Positions 43,472 to 53,222 are shown, numbered from the stretch's first letter. The stretch is DNA of 64,000 nucleotides from Psychroflexus aurantiacus (GCF_010820555.1 NZ_JAAIKD010000002.1:516470-580469), one strand, 5' to 3'. Numbers and translations: made by a program. Notes: a model not told the origin generated them from the sequence alone.

Positions 43472-44017
43472 TTAGTTTTCCCACTTAAACTCAGCAAACA
43501 TGTCGTCTACTTCAGTTTCGGCGATATGATTGAGGTAGTTACTCATGGTTTTCATCCCCACGCCGGTGATAACTCCTGCGATATGCTGGTCAGTATACCC
43601 GGCCTCTTTAAGTGCTTTTGTAGCCGTTTCGGTTGGATAACCTCTTTCTTTGGCTACAGAAGTCGTAAAGTTTGAAAGGGCATCAAGCTTAGCGTCGGGT
43701 AATTCCTTTTGCTGCCTCAGGGCGTCTAAAACCTCGGAGGCTACACCACTCTGGTTTTTAGCTATAAAGCTGTGTGCTGCCACGCAATACCGGCAACCAT
43801 TATAAATAGCAACGGACAATAGAATGACTTCCTGCTCCTGTGAAGTAAAACCAGAATCATTTCTAAAGGTGTCGTCTGCCTGTGTATAAGCCTTCAGCAA
43901 TGAAGGGTTGTTAGCCATCATTTTAAACATATTAGGAACAACTCCCATCTTAGATTTTGTAGCTTCCAGAATGTCTTTAGCTGGCGCTTTAGCTTCGCTT
44001 ATTTCTAATGCTTTCAT
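43472..44017 (-). CDS. Carboxymuconolactone decarboxylase/AhpD-like protein
   Basis: 181 residues of the all-helical AhpD fold. The active-site motif is intact: NGCRYCVAAHSF gives CxxC followed by His, with the upstream EQEVILLSVAIYNG supplying Glu and Tyr. AhpD-type proteins reduce peroxiredoxin-linked partners or act as peroxidases themselves. The family's decarboxylase label is historical; here a redox role is more likely because the two cysteines are kept. It is monocistronic between two terminators. Confidence 0.85.
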   Translation of the reverse strand: MKALEISEAKAPAKDILEATKSKMGVVPNMFKMMANNPSLLKAYTQADDTFRNDSGFTSQEQEVILLSVAIYNGCRYCVAAHSFIAKNQSGVASEVLDALRQQKELPDAKLDALSNFTTSVAKERGYPTETATKALKEAGYTDQHIAGVITGVGMKTMSNYLNHIAETEVDDMFAEFKWEN

Positions 44018-44070
44018 TTTTGTTGTTTTTAGATTTATACCATTAGTCGAAAGCTTCTAAATTAGCTTAC

Positions 44071-44098
44071 AAAAAAAACCACTCGAAGGAGTGGTTTT
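44071..44098 (-). terminator. Terminator of the SlyD-type FKBP gene
   Basis: A 10-bp stem AAAACCACTC / GAGTGGTTTT with a GAAG loop and an eight-base T-tract on the minus strand. Confidence 0.85.
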
Positions 44099-44127
44099 AA
44101 TAGCTTAAATTTTTTGAAGTGGAAGGC

Positions 44128-44562
44128 TTAATTTTTAATTTCAACCAATTCTAATTCAAAAGTTAAATCGTGTCCTGCAAGCGGATGGTTAGCATCTACA
44201 ATGATGTGATCATCTTTAACTTCAGCAACTCTTAACTGACGCTCGGTACCATCAGGGTTTTGAGAAACCAATCCCATTCCTACTTCTGGTTTGATTTCTT
44301 CAGGAAGCTGATCTTTTGGTACTTCTTGAAAAAGATCTTTTCTTACTTCACCGTAAGCTTCTTCTTTTGGTATTTCAATGGTTTTTTTCTCGGTTTCTTT
44401 CATATTAAGGACCCCAGTTTCAAAACCTGGAATAATGGTTCCTTCACCAAGTGTAAATTCAATGGGTTCTCTTTCCAGAGAACTATCGAAAACCTGACCT
44501 GTTGAAGCTAGTTTACCAGTGTAATGAACTTTTACTGTGTCTTTTTCTTTAACTTGACTCAT
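44128..44562 (-). CDS. SlyD-type FKBP peptidyl-prolyl isomerase
   Basis: 144 residues. The split FKBP domain (VKVHYTGKLASTGQVFDSS, IEFTLGEGTIIPGFETGVLNMKE) is interrupted by an insert-in-flap domain of about 50 residues (YGEVRKDLFQEVPKDQLPEE...EVKDDHIIVDANHPLAGHDLTFELELVEI), the mark of the SlyD class, which joins prolyl isomerase with chaperone activity. The metal-binding His/Cys-rich tail of E. coli SlyD is absent; the protein ends at VEIKN. There is no signal peptide, so it acts in the cytoplasm. It is monocistronic. Confidence 0.92.
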   Translation of the reverse strand: MSQVKEKDTVKVHYTGKLASTGQVFDSSLEREPIEFTLGEGTIIPGFETGVLNMKETEKKTIEIPKEEAYGEVRKDLFQEVPKDQLPEEIKPEVGMGLVSQNPDGTERQLRVAEVKDDHIIVDANHPLAGHDLTFELELVEIKN

Positions 44563-44750
44563 AATATTAATTTATTGATTTCTAATTAATTAGATTTCTA
44601 TTCAAATTCTCTGCAAAGGTATGATTTACAACACCAAACCCAATTTTATAGGCATTAAATTCAGTATTTTAAAGGAATTTTAACCTTAGCTAGAAGGCTT
44701 ATTGAAAGAATTGAATTTAATTTCGCTTTATATATAACGTATTAAAGAAC

Positions 44751-45185
44751 ATGGGAGAAAAGTCCAAAAAGCCAGACCAAGTCGTTTACAACGAAAAAAC
44801 CGAAAAATATGAGGCTGGATTATTGCCTTATGCAACAAATTCTGGTGCTCCCAAAATTACGCCAACAGATTTGACCGGTTGGAAAAATTCTAACGTGAGT
44901 AAAGTCAATCATCAAATCAAAACAGAATATGAAGAACTGAAAAGCCAGTATGAAAAATTGATGGCTCAGTTTGAATATAACAATCTCATTTATAGTGCTG
45001 AATTTAGTTTTGAACCTATTGTAGGTCAAACCTACCATTTGTATAATAAGAAAGATGGTAATATCTTTTTATCCATAATTTCTCCTAACGAATGTAATTT
45101 TGAATTCAAGGGAAGCTTCAAATTGAATGAAGATAAGATGTGGGTACGCCTGGATACTAAAACCAACAGTAAATCATTAAAATAA
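44751..45185 (+). CDS. DUF2452 family protein
   Basis: 144 residues. The family markers are KPDQVVYNEKTEKYEAGLLPYATN, APKITPTDLTGWK and a C-terminal YHLYNKKDGNIFLSIISPNEC. A short coiled coil (IKTEYEELKSQYEKLMAQFEYN) sits in the middle. DUF2452 is a small cytoplasmic family common in marine bacteria with no known function. The dienelactone hydrolase begins 5 bases later, so the two are probably co-transcribed. Confidence 0.82.
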   Translation: MGEKSKKPDQVVYNEKTEKYEAGLLPYATNSGAPKITPTDLTGWKNSNVSKVNHQIKTEYEELKSQYEKLMAQFEYNNLIYSAEFSFEPIVGQTYHLYNKKDGNIFLSIISPNECNFEFKGSFKLNEDKMWVRLDTKTNSKSLK

Positions 45186-45190
45186 AACCT

Positions 45191-46036
45191 ATGAAAATTT
45201 ATAAACTAATTTTATTGACTTTCGCGATTGTTTTAACCGCATGCAAGTCTGAACAAAAGGATAAATCCGAAGAGGGAATCAATGTTGTATCTGAAAAAAA
45301 CGAAATTAAACTGATAGGAGAAGAAATTTCTTACGAAACGGATTCTACAGTAATGACCGGATACATTGCTCATCAGGAAGATCTGGAAGAAAAAAGACCT
45401 GGTATACTGGTAGTACATGAATGGTGGGGGCATAATGAATTTGCCAGAACTAAAGCAGATCAGCTTGCAGAATTAGGCTATGTTGCCTTTGCTGTGGATA
45501 TGTATGGTCAGGGTAAACAAGCACAACACCCGGAGGAGGCCATGGAGTTTTCCAGTAACGTGATGAATAATTTTGATACTGCCCAAAAACGCTTCAAAGC
45601 CGCTATGGAAACTTTGAAAGCAAATGAAAACGTAGATCCCGAAAAGATATCTGCGATTGGATTTTGTTTTGGCGGAAGTGTAGCTTTAGCCATGGCGAAT
45701 ACCGGAGTCGATTTGGATGCCGTAGCGGTTTTTCATAGCGGATTAGGTTTGCCAGTTATGCCCGGTGAAGATTTGAAAGCGAAACTTTTAATTCAAAACG
45801 GGGCTGAAGATGCGATGGTCACCGATGAACAGATTAAGAACTTAAAAGCCCAATTGGATGCTGTTAATGCAGATTATAAGTATATAGCTTATGAAGGTGT
45901 GAAGCATTCCTTTACGAATAAAGATGCAGATAGTATCGCCAAGGAATATGACCTTCCTTTAGCTTACGATAAGGACGCCGCCATGAAATCCTGGGAAAGA
46001 ATGGCTCAGTTTTTTGAAGAACTTTATAGCAACTAG
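45191..46036 (+). CDS. Dienelactone hydrolase family lipoprotein
   Basis: 281 residues. A lipoprotein signal (MKIYKLILLTFAIVLTAC, with Cys18 the lipidation site) is followed by an acidic linker and a dienelactone-hydrolase domain: ILVVHEWWGHNEFARTKADQLA, VDMYGQGKQA, nucleophile Cys in IGFCFGGSVAL, Asp in QNGAEDAMVT and His in GVKHSFTN. The Cys nucleophile is the classical one for this family. The enzyme is predicted at the outer or inner membrane facing the periplasm; the substrate is unknown. It follows DUF2452 closely and ends at a strong hairpin. Confidence 0.88.
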   Translation: MKIYKLILLTFAIVLTACKSEQKDKSEEGINVVSEKNEIKLIGEEISYETDSTVMTGYIAHQEDLEEKRPGILVVHEWWGHNEFARTKADQLAELGYVAFAVDMYGQGKQAQHPEEAMEFSSNVMNNFDTAQKRFKAAMETLKANENVDPEKISAIGFCFGGSVALAMANTGVDLDAVAVFHSGLGLPVMPGEDLKAKLLIQNGAEDAMVTDEQIKNLKAQLDAVNADYKYIAYEGVKHSFTNKDADSIAKEYDLPLAYDKDAAMKSWERMAQFFEELYSN

Positions 46037-46053
46037 TTAAGTTTGTTGCCAAT

Positions 46054-46089
46054 GAAAAGCCTGCTTGGTTTCAATTAAGCAGGCTTTTC
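46054..46089. terminator. Bidirectional terminator between the hydrolase and upp
   Basis: A 13-bp stem GAAAAGCCTGCTT / AAGCAGGCTTTTC (46054-46066, 46077-46089) with a 10-base loop, between two convergent genes. Confidence 0.85.
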
Positions 46090-46107
46090 TATTTTTCAGG
46101 ATTAAAG

Positions 46108-46764
46108 TTATAATTTTTGTCCGTAAGCTAAGTCACCCGCATCACCTAGTCCTGGGATAATATATCCTTTGTCGTTTAATTTCTTGTCTATGTCCCCAAT
46201 CCAAAGGTGAGCATTTTCGGGTAAATAGTCCTGGATCAAGTCCACTCCAGGTTGAGCCCCGATTACAGATAAAATATGAATGGATTTAGGTTTCCCCAGC
46301 TTTTTCAGGGCCTTTAAAACATTGAGCATAGATAGTCCTGTAGCCAGCATCGGATCTACCAAAACAAGTGTTTTGCCTTCGAGCCCAGGCGATGCTAAAT
46401 ATTCCACAACGATTTCGAAATCCTCTTCAGAAGTAGTTGTCTTTTTTCTGAATGCAGACACAAACGCATTATCAGCTTCATCAAAATAATTGAGTACGCC
46501 GTTATGAAGTGGAATTCCAGCCCTTAGAATGGAGCATACTACAATATTTTCAGTGAGTTCATTAAAACGGGCTGAGCTTAGGGGCGTCTGAAAAGAACGG
46601 GATTCAAAATTTAATGTTTTACTCATTTCATAACTCAGGATCTCACCAATTCGCTCAATATTTCTTCTGAATTTCATACGGTCGGTCTGAATGGTTTCAT
46701 CTCGAATTTGATGTAAAAAGCGATTAAGGATTGAGTTGGTTTGACTTAAATTATGAACGGTCAT
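46108..46764 (-). CDS. upp: Uracil phosphoribosyltransferase
   Basis: 218 residues from ATG 46764 (MTVHNLSQTNSILNRFLHQIRD); a TTG at 46779 is possible but adds nothing. The PRPP loop LVDPMLATGLSML, the earlier ILRAGIPLHNGV and the uracil loop GYIIPGLGDAGDLAYG are typical. It salvages uracil to UMP with PRPP. In most enzymes the last motif reads GDAGDRxFG, and here the Arg is Leu, a change seen in some Bacteroidota. Monocistronic, cytoplasmic. Confidence 0.92.
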   Translation of the reverse strand: MTVHNLSQTNSILNRFLHQIRDETIQTDRMKFRRNIERIGEILSYEMSKTLNFESRSFQTPLSSARFNELTENIVVCSILRAGIPLHNGVLNYFDEADNAFVSAFRKKTTTSEEDFEIVVEYLASPGLEGKTLVLVDPMLATGLSMLNVLKALKKLGKPKSIHILSVIGAQPGVDLIQDYLPENAHLWIGDIDKKLNDKGYIIPGLGDAGDLAYGQKL

Positions 46765-46898
46765 AGGATTTTTTTTCAAAAGTAATGGATTTTAAGTCTT
46801 GTATCCAATAGAAATTAAGAGTTTAATCTTTGTTAATTGAAATTAAAATTGCTTTTGATAATGGTATTTTTAAATGAATTCAAATTTAAAACATAATC

Positions 46899-48860
46899 AT
46901 GGCAAAGAATGTGACGCAGAAATTAATTGAATCTCATTTGTTAGACGGAGAAATGAAGCCAGGTGAGGAAATCGGTATTAAAATAGATCAGGCCTTATTA
47001 CAGGATGCAACAGGAACTTTAGTGCAGCTCGAACTTGAAGCCATGGGCTTAGACCGGGCAAAAACAGAAGTAGCTGTTCAGTATGTGGATCATAATCTGC
47101 TTCAAACTGACTTTAAAAATGCAGATGATCATAAATTCTTGAGATCTGCTTCACAGCGATTCGGCTTGTGGTTTAGCAGGCCGGGCAACGGAGTAAGCCA
47201 CCCTGTGCATATGGAACGTTTTGGAAAACCTGGAAAAACCATGGTAGGTTCAGATTCTCATACCTGTGCTGCCGGATCACTCGGTATGCTGGCTATTGGT
47301 ACAGGCGGTCTGGATGTAGCCGCTGCTATTGCAGGACAGCCTTATTTTGTAAAAATGCCTAAAGTCATGGGGGTTAAGCTTACGGGTAAACTTCCAGACT
47401 GGGTAAGCGCAAAAGATGTGATTTTAGAAATGCTGAGACGCCATGATGTAAAGGGTGGCGTTGGAAAGATAATTGAATACTATGGAGATGGTCTTAAAGC
47501 ACTAAGCGCTATGGACCGCCATGTCATCGCTAATATGGGTGCTGAACTTGGTGCAACCACATCTGTATTCCCTAGTGATGAAGAGACTAAACGTTTTTTG
47601 AAATCTCAAAACAGGGAAGAGGACTGGACAGAATTACTTGCAGACGAAGGATGTGAATATGAATTCCATGATGAAATCATTTTGGATGACCTCGTCCCTC
47701 TCATTGCCCTGCCTACAAGTCCCGGCAATGTAGTTCCCGTTTCTGAAGTTGCCGGAAAAGAAATCGGTCAGGTTGTGATTGGGTCTTCAGCCAATCCCGG
47801 ATTACGTGATTTTTGGATGGCAAGCGCTATTGTAAAAGATAAAAGCATAAGTTCTGACGTTAGTTTTGATGTTAATCCTACTTCAAGACAAATCATGCAA
47901 AACATGATTGAAAACAGAACCTTTGGAAATCTGATAAAGTCTGGTGCCAGATTTCACCAGTCGGGATGCATGGGCTGTATTGGTATGGGACAGGCTCCCG
48001 CAAGTGGAACGATAAGTTTGCGAACCATGCCGCGTAATTTTCCCGATCGAAGTGGAACCAAAGATGATCAGGTTTACCTCTGTAGTCCGGAAACCGCAGC
48101 AGCTTCTGCATTAACGGGTAAAATTACCGATCCAAGAGATATGGAAGAAAAATTTGGAATGCAGTATCCGAAATTTGAGTACCCGACTTACGAAATTATC
48201 AATACCTATATGCTTGTAGCGCCGGTTGAGGATAATACATCGGTTGAATTGCAAAAAGGACCAAATATAAAAGCACTTCCGGAAATCCCTGAACTTAAAG
48301 AATCTTATAAAGTCCCTGTACTGCTTAAGATGGGGGATAATATCTCTACAGATGAAATTTTGAAAGCCGGAGCAGAAGTGCTGCCCTTCCGAAGTAATCT
48401 TCCCGAAATCAGTAAATATTCCTATACAGTCATCGATGAAACCTTTTATGACAGAGCTATGGAAGTTAGAGATTCCCGGGGTGGTCATGTTGTTGTCGCA
48501 GCCGATAATTATGCTCAGGGCTCTAGTCGTGAACATGCAGCCCTGGCTCCAAAATACCTTGGACAAGTAGCTGTCATTGCTAAAAGTTACGCCAGGATTG
48601 CCTGGCAGAATTTGATTAATTTTGGAATTCTTCCTCTTGAATTTACACAGGAGTCCGATTATGACCTGATTGAACAGGGAGATGATATCGAATTGAAAGA
48701 CGTCATCAGTTCAGTGAGGTCTAAAGAACCGATTGAAGTGGTTATCCATAAATCCAATGGCGAGCAGAAGACCATACAGACCAAGCATAGCTTAAGCGGT
48801 CGGCAAATAGATGTATTGATAAAAGGTGGTATTATCAACGATTTCAGGGAAAAATTATAA
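46899..48860 (+). CDS. Aconitate hydratase, short LeuC/LeuD-like form
   Basis: 653 residues, the size of the short aconitase class (TIGR01342 type), which looks like a fused LeuC-LeuD, and not the 750- or 890-residue types. The Fe-S ligands are visible: Cys in GSDSHTCAAGSLG and CxxC in SGCMGCIGMGQAP. The swivel domain follows at about 475-653 (NISTDEI, DNYAQGSSREHAALAPKYLG). It isomerises citrate to isocitrate in the TCA cycle. It is transcribed alone and ends at a 15-bp hairpin. Homoaconitate or isopropylmalate use is possible, but no leucine or lysine genes are near. Confidence 0.87.
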   Translation: MAKNVTQKLIESHLLDGEMKPGEEIGIKIDQALLQDATGTLVQLELEAMGLDRAKTEVAVQYVDHNLLQTDFKNADDHKFLRSASQRFGLWFSRPGNGVSHPVHMERFGKPGKTMVGSDSHTCAAGSLGMLAIGTGGLDVAAAIAGQPYFVKMPKVMGVKLTGKLPDWVSAKDVILEMLRRHDVKGGVGKIIEYYGDGLKALSAMDRHVIANMGAELGATTSVFPSDEETKRFLKSQNREEDWTELLADEGCEYEFHDEIILDDLVPLIALPTSPGNVVPVSEVAGKEIGQVVIGSSANPGLRDFWMASAIVKDKSISSDVSFDVNPTSRQIMQNMIENRTFGNLIKSGARFHQSGCMGCIGMGQAPASGTISLRTMPRNFPDRSGTKDDQVYLCSPETAAASALTGKITDPRDMEEKFGMQYPKFEYPTYEIINTYMLVAPVEDNTSVELQKGPNIKALPEIPELKESYKVPVLLKMGDNISTDEILKAGAEVLPFRSNLPEISKYSYTVIDETFYDRAMEVRDSRGGHVVVAADNYAQGSSREHAALAPKYLGQVAVIAKSYARIAWQNLINFGILPLEFTQESDYDLIEQGDDIELKDVISSVRSKEPIEVVIHKSNGEQKTIQTKHSLSGRQIDVLIKGGIINDFREKL

Positions 48861-48880
48861 ACGGATTTTTCAATATAAAA

Positions 48881-48915
48881 AAAACCCAGTCTCAATTTAT
48901 TTGAGACTGGGTTTT
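48881..48915. terminator. Bidirectional terminator between aconitase and hpf
   Basis: A 15-bp perfect stem (48881-48895 with 48901-48915) around a 5-base loop, with AAAA and TTTT ends. Convergent genes end on each side. Confidence 0.9.
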
Positions 48916-48935
48916 AAAGTTTATGCCTAAAACTA

Positions 48936-49238
48936 TTATCGAGCTGACATTTTTTCTTTTTTCTTCTGAAGTTGTCTCTGGATGTCATCAACTGTATTGG
49001 TAATAGCCATTTCGAAAGCTTTCTCGTTGGAAGAAGCAAACACATTTTGACCCGGTGCACTCAGCTTGATTTCGCAAATCATTCCTGTTTCAGGGCTTGA
49101 GGTGTTCTCCTTTTTAAAAAATACTTCACCTCTTACGATCCAGTCGTACCTGTTTTCGAGTTTTTCTAATTTTTTAGTGACTAAGTCTTCAAGTCTGTCG
49201 CTTGCTGTAACGTGTACGTAATTGAAATTAATGTCCAT
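48936..49238 (-). CDS. hpf: Ribosome hibernation-promoting factor, short form
   Basis: 100 residues of the HPF/RaiA family: VTASDRLEDLVTKKLEKLENRYD, then EVFFKKENTSSPETGMICEIKLSAPGQNVFASS and AFEMAITNTVDDIQRQLQKKKEK. The short form lacks the C-terminal dimerisation domain of long HPF. It binds the decoding centre of the 30S subunit in stationary phase and blocks translation. It is monocistronic, with a 276-base upstream region shared with the divergent FAD-linked oxidase. Confidence 0.92.
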   Translation of the reverse strand: MDINFNYVHVTASDRLEDLVTKKLEKLENRYDWIVRGEVFFKKENTSSPETGMICEIKLSAPGQNVFASSNEKAFEMAITNTVDDIQRQLQKKKEKMSAR

Positions 49239-49467
49239 AGTTTATATATTTTAATTGTGTATTTATATTTGGCTACAATGCCATTATAGCCCATTCTAAC
49301 TTTTGTTAACTTAAATTATAAATTTAAGAAATTAAAGTTAGTCACTTGATTTTTTTTGAAACTTTAATTTTATAATTAAGGTATTTAACTTTTGATTTTT
49401 AATATCTAAAAGCGTATTCTGCTAGAGCATGAATTGAATTTCTGTTTAAAATTATCGTTTGTTTACA

Positions 49468-49497
49468 TTTGATGTTAGCCCTTCTATGTTATTTTTG
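49468..49497 (+). promoter_or_regulatory. Promoter of the FAD/Fe-S oxidoreductase gene
   Basis: TTTG at 49468-49471, an 18-base spacer and TATTTTTG at 49490-49497, a full match to TTTG/TAnnTTTG, 17 bases before the ATG. A second TACATTTG overlaps at 49464-49471. Confidence 0.65.
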
Positions 49498-49514
49498 AAT
49501 TTGATTTTAAACAG

Positions 49515-52436
49515 ATGCAAAATTCCCTTTTTCAAACCTTATCCGATTCACTAGAAGGAAATCTTTATAAAGATGAATTACACCGATCCATTTATGCCAC
49601 GGATGCCTCGGTTTACAGGGAAATTCCTGCTGCGGTGATATATCCTAAAACCTTTTCAGATTTAAAAAAGGTCATTGAATTTTCAAGAAAACACAAACTT
49701 TCCATCACACCCAGAGCAGCAGGGACCTCCCTGGCCGGTCAGTGTGTTACAGACGGGATTGTATTAGACCTGAGCAAATATTTTACAGATGAAATCGATT
49801 TCAATTCCGAGTTAAAGACCATACGCTTACAGCCCGGAGTGGTAAGGGATGCGTTAAATAACAGGTTGAAACCAAATCGATTATTTTTTGGACCCAATAC
49901 CTCTACCAGCAACCGTTGTAACGTGGGGGGTATGTTTGGGAACAATTCCTCAGGAACAACCTCTATCAAATACGGGGTGACACGCGATAAAATTATATCT
50001 TCCAAAGGTTTTCTTTCCGATGGCAGCTTTATCGAAGTCAAACCGCTTACAAAAACCGAATTTGAGCACAAATTAAAATCAGATTCACTTGAAGGCAAAA
50101 TTTATAAGTACTTCAACCGGCTTTTTCAGCAAAAAGATATCGAGGCTCTCATTGAAGAAGGCTTTCCGAAATCTTCCATTCATCGAAGAAACACGGGATA
50201 TTCTATAGATGAGCTGTATAACTCATCTTTCTTTAAATCGGATTCTAACCTCTATTTTAATCTCAATAAACTCTTGTGTGGTAGTGAAGGCACTTTATTT
50301 ATAGCCACAGAACTTGAATTGAGACTGGATGCCGTACAGCCTCAGCATTCCGCTATGGTGGCAGCGCATTTCACAAGTATTTCAGACTGTCTTGAGTCTG
50401 TAAAAACCTGCATGTCTCATGAGTTATTTACCTGTGAGATGATGGATAAAACCATCCTGGACTGCACGAAAGACAGCATGAAATATAAAGGGCATAGATT
50501 TTTTATTGAAAAAGATCCTGAAGCTATTTTGATGCTTGAACTCAGATCAGACGCACTGGAGGATTTGAAAATACAGGTCAAGACTCTGCTTGCAGATTTA
50601 AAGTCTTCGACCAAATCCTACGCGTCGCCGGTTTTAAAAGCCGGAGAAATAGATCTTGCGGTAGAGTTGAGAAAAGCGGGTCTTGGTTTGCTGGGAAATC
50701 TTAAAGGGGATGAAAAAGCTGTCGCCTGTATAGAAGACACCTCGGTTGCCATCGAAGATTTACCGCATTACATTGCAGATTTTTCCAAAATCATGACCTC
50801 TTACAATCAAAAAGCAGTGTATTACGCTCATGCCGGTGCCGGTGAACTACATTTAAGACCCATATTGAATTTGAAAACATCTAAAGGGGTTGAAGAGTTT
50901 AAAAACATATCCAGCGATGTTGCTCATTTGGTGAAATCTTACGGAGGCGCTCTGAGCGGCGAGCATGGAGACGGCAGGGTGAGAGCGCCGTTTACGGAGC
51001 TGGTGGTAGGTAAAGAATGTTACAGGATATTTCAGGAGATAAAGCAGGTATTCGATCCTAAAAATCTGTTCAATCCCGGCAAAATTGTCAACCCCAAGCC
51101 TATCGATACCGATTTACGGTATGAAGTGAACAGGGATGAGCCTGAGATTTCTACCAAACTCGATTTTTCTAAAAATCTAGGCATTCTCAGAGCTGCTGAG
51201 CAATGTAATGGGAGTGGAGATTGCAGAAAGTCTCATGAATTCGAAGGGGGCATGTGCCCGAGTTATCAGGCCACCAAAAATGAAAAGGACACGACACGGG
51301 CAAGAGCTAATATGTTAAGGGAAGTTCTGACACAAAAGCATCAGGATAAGAATGCCTTTGATGATAAGAATCTTAAAGAAGTTTTTGACCTCTGTATTAA
51401 TTGTAAGGCTTGTAAAAACGAATGTCCCAGCAATGTCGATGTTGGTGCTTTCAAAACTGAATTTCTTTATCAGTATCAAAAAGCGAATGGAACTGAACTG
51501 AGAACCAGAGTTTTTGCAAATAATAATCTCATCAATAAACTCGCTTCTCCGGCAGCTCCGATTTATAACTGGTTAAATACCAATGCACTGACCTCGAATT
51601 TGATTAAGCGCATAGCCGGAATAGCCAAAGAACGAAGTTTACCAAGACTGAGCTCTCAGTCCCTGAGGTATAAAATCGACAAAGGCTTGATTTCATTAAA
51701 GGCAATCGGAGAGAAAAAGAAATCTGTCTACCTGTTCATCGATGAATTCACGAATTACCTGGATGTTGAAATAGGAATCGATGCCATAGAATTACTCACT
51801 AAACTCGGCTATGAAATCAAGGTCCTCAGGCATGAAGAAAGCGGAAGGGCTTATTTTTCAAAAGGATTGCTTGACGAAGGTCAGAGAATTGTAGATAAAA
51901 ATGTAGCTGTCTTTTCCACTAAAGTTTCACAAGAATCCCCTTTGCTGGGAGTTGAGCCTTCTTCCATTTTAAGTTTCAGGGATGAATATTTAAAATTGGC
52001 CTCAGACAAAACTTCAGCAGAACAACTTTCTAAGCATGTGTTTTTGATAGAAGAGTTTCTCAATGCTGAAATTCAATCTGGAAATCTAAAATCAGATCAG
52101 TTTTCAGAAGAATCCAAAGCCATTAAAATTCATAACCATTGCTATCAGAAAGCTTTATCCAATCAAATTCATACGTTTAATCTCTTGAATTTACCGAAAA
52201 ACTTTAAAGTGACCTTAATCCCGTCAGGCTGCTGTGGTATGGCTGGCAGCTTTGGTTATGAGAAAGAACACTATAAAGTAAGTCAGGATATCGGAGAATT
52301 GATTTTATTTCCTGCGGTGAGAAAATCGAATGGACTTATTTGTGCAAACGGTACCAGCTGCAGGCATCAGATAAAGGACGGGACTCAAAAGGAAGCCCTT
52401 CATCCCGTCTCCATATTGAATAAATATGTATTATGA
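49515..52436 (+). CDS. FAD-linked oxidase fused to Fe-S/CCG domains (D-2-hydroxyacid dehydrogenase, YdiJ-like)
   Basis: 973 residues in three parts. An FAD-binding PCMH domain (about 30-270, ITPRAAGTSLAGQCVTDG, GMFGNNSSGTTSI) and its C-terminal oxidase domain (to about 530, YAHAGAGELHLRP, GEHGDGR); a ferredoxin-like domain with cysteines in QCNGSGDCRKS and CINCKACKNECPS (about 565-650); and a CCG domain near the end (IPSGCCGMAGSFGYE). Enzymes of this type oxidise D-lactate, glycolate or D-2-hydroxyglutarate and pass electrons to the quinone pool from the inner face of the membrane. The substrate is not certain. It has its own promoter and converges with the lipoprotein gene, overlapping it by 6 bases. 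Confidence 0.9.
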   Translation: MQNSLFQTLSDSLEGNLYKDELHRSIYATDASVYREIPAAVIYPKTFSDLKKVIEFSRKHKLSITPRAAGTSLAGQCVTDGIVLDLSKYFTDEIDFNSELKTIRLQPGVVRDALNNRLKPNRLFFGPNTSTSNRCNVGGMFGNNSSGTTSIKYGVTRDKIISSKGFLSDGSFIEVKPLTKTEFEHKLKSDSLEGKIYKYFNRLFQQKDIEALIEEGFPKSSIHRRNTGYSIDELYNSSFFKSDSNLYFNLNKLLCGSEGTLFIATELELRLDAVQPQHSAMVAAHFTSISDCLESVKTCMSHELFTCEMMDKTILDCTKDSMKYKGHRFFIEKDPEAILMLELRSDALEDLKIQVKTLLADLKSSTKSYASPVLKAGEIDLAVELRKAGLGLLGNLKGDEKAVACIEDTSVAIEDLPHYIADFSKIMTSYNQKAVYYAHAGAGELHLRPILNLKTSKGVEEFKNISSDVAHLVKSYGGALSGEHGDGRVRAPFTELVVGKECYRIFQEIKQVFDPKNLFNPGKIVNPKPIDTDLRYEVNRDEPEISTKLDFSKNLGILRAAEQCNGSGDCRKSHEFEGGMCPSYQATKNEKDTTRARANMLREVLTQKHQDKNAFDDKNLKEVFDLCINCKACKNECPSNVDVGAFKTEFLYQYQKANGTELRTRVFANNNLINKLASPAAPIYNWLNTNALTSNLIKRIAGIAKERSLPRLSSQSLRYKIDKGLISLKAIGEKKKSVYLFIDEFTNYLDVEIGIDAIELLTKLGYEIKVLRHEESGRAYFSKGLLDEGQRIVDKNVAVFSTKVSQESPLLGVEPSSILSFRDEYLKLASDKTSAEQLSKHVFLIEEFLNAEIQSGNLKSDQFSEESKAIKIHNHCYQKALSNQIHTFNLLNLPKNFKVTLIPSGCCGMAGSFGYEKEHYKVSQDIGELILFPAVRKSNGLICANGTSCRHQIKDGTQKEALHPVSILNKYVL

Positions 52437-53222
52437 GTCGAGCAGGTAACTGTCAAGTTCCTGAGAAGAATTAAAATCCAAGTCAGGAATTTCTATTTCC
52501 AATTGCTCCAGAATATCTTCAAAAATAATTTCCGTATTCACTTCACTTAAAATAAGACCAATATCTTCAGCAAAATAATTGGTGATACTCGTAATTTGTT
52601 GTTCCTGCAATAAGGTGAAATCAGTGAAAACGATGAACACCTCTGCTGAAAGCGTTATCTGAATTTCTGAGACAAAAATATTTTCGTAACTCACCTCATT
52701 TACGACTTTCGAAGTAGAGAAGCCTTTATTTACTGAGCTGATTTTAAAGATAAAATCTACAGGATAATCATTGATGCTTTGTTGAAATTCCCCGGAGGAT
52801 GAAGACATGATATCTCCCTGAGATGAAAAATCATCGTAAAGCACAATATCTTCCAGAGGCAGTTGAAGAGGGGACAAGCCATTTTCTAAATCTATGCTGT
52901 ATTCGCCATCCAGAATTATCTTTTGATTTCCATTTTGTTTGTAAACCTTGCCACCAGCCAGCATACTGCTAAAAATTCCTAAAAGTTCATCACTGCTTTG
53001 AGTGAAGCCATATCTGTTTTGAATCTTTTCATCGACAGACAGTATTTCAGTTCCTTGAATATTGCTGGCATTCTGACTTAAATGATTTTCATAAACCCAG
53101 GAATTACCAATGTCAAGAGGTAAATAGTCAACATCTGAATTTAAAAAAGTATCTTCTTCTTCTGAACAGGATGAACAAAAGATGATTAGTATTACTATAA
53201 GGGAAAGCCTGTGTTTTTTCAT
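52431..53222 (-). CDS. Hypothetical lipoprotein
   Basis: 263 residues from ATG 53222 (MKKHRLSLIVILIIFCSSC), with a lipobox ending at Cys19; an ATG at 53228 adds two residues. The mature part starts acidic (SEEEDTFLNSDVDYLPLDIGNSWVYE), and the phrase YLPLDIGNSWVYE is common in Bacteroidota surface lipoproteins that begin with a DIGNxW strand. The rest is beta-rich with many Ser and Glu. No enzyme motif is seen and I do not recognise a family with a function. The 3' end overlaps the convergent oxidoreductase by 6 bases. Upstream, 81 bases separate it from the truncated phosphoesterase. Confidence 0.65.
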   Translation of the reverse strand: MKKHRLSLIVILIIFCSSCSEEEDTFLNSDVDYLPLDIGNSWVYENHLSQNASNIQGTEILSVDEKIQNRYGFTQSSDELLGIFSSMLAGGKVYKQNGNQKIILDGEYSIDLENGLSPLQLPLEDIVLYDDFSSQGDIMSSSSGEFQQSINDYPVDFIFKISSVNKGFSTSKVVNEVSYENIFVSEIQITLSAEVFIVFTDFTLLQEQQITSITNYFAEDIGLILSEVNTEIIFEDILEQLEIEIPDLDFNSSQELDSYLLDS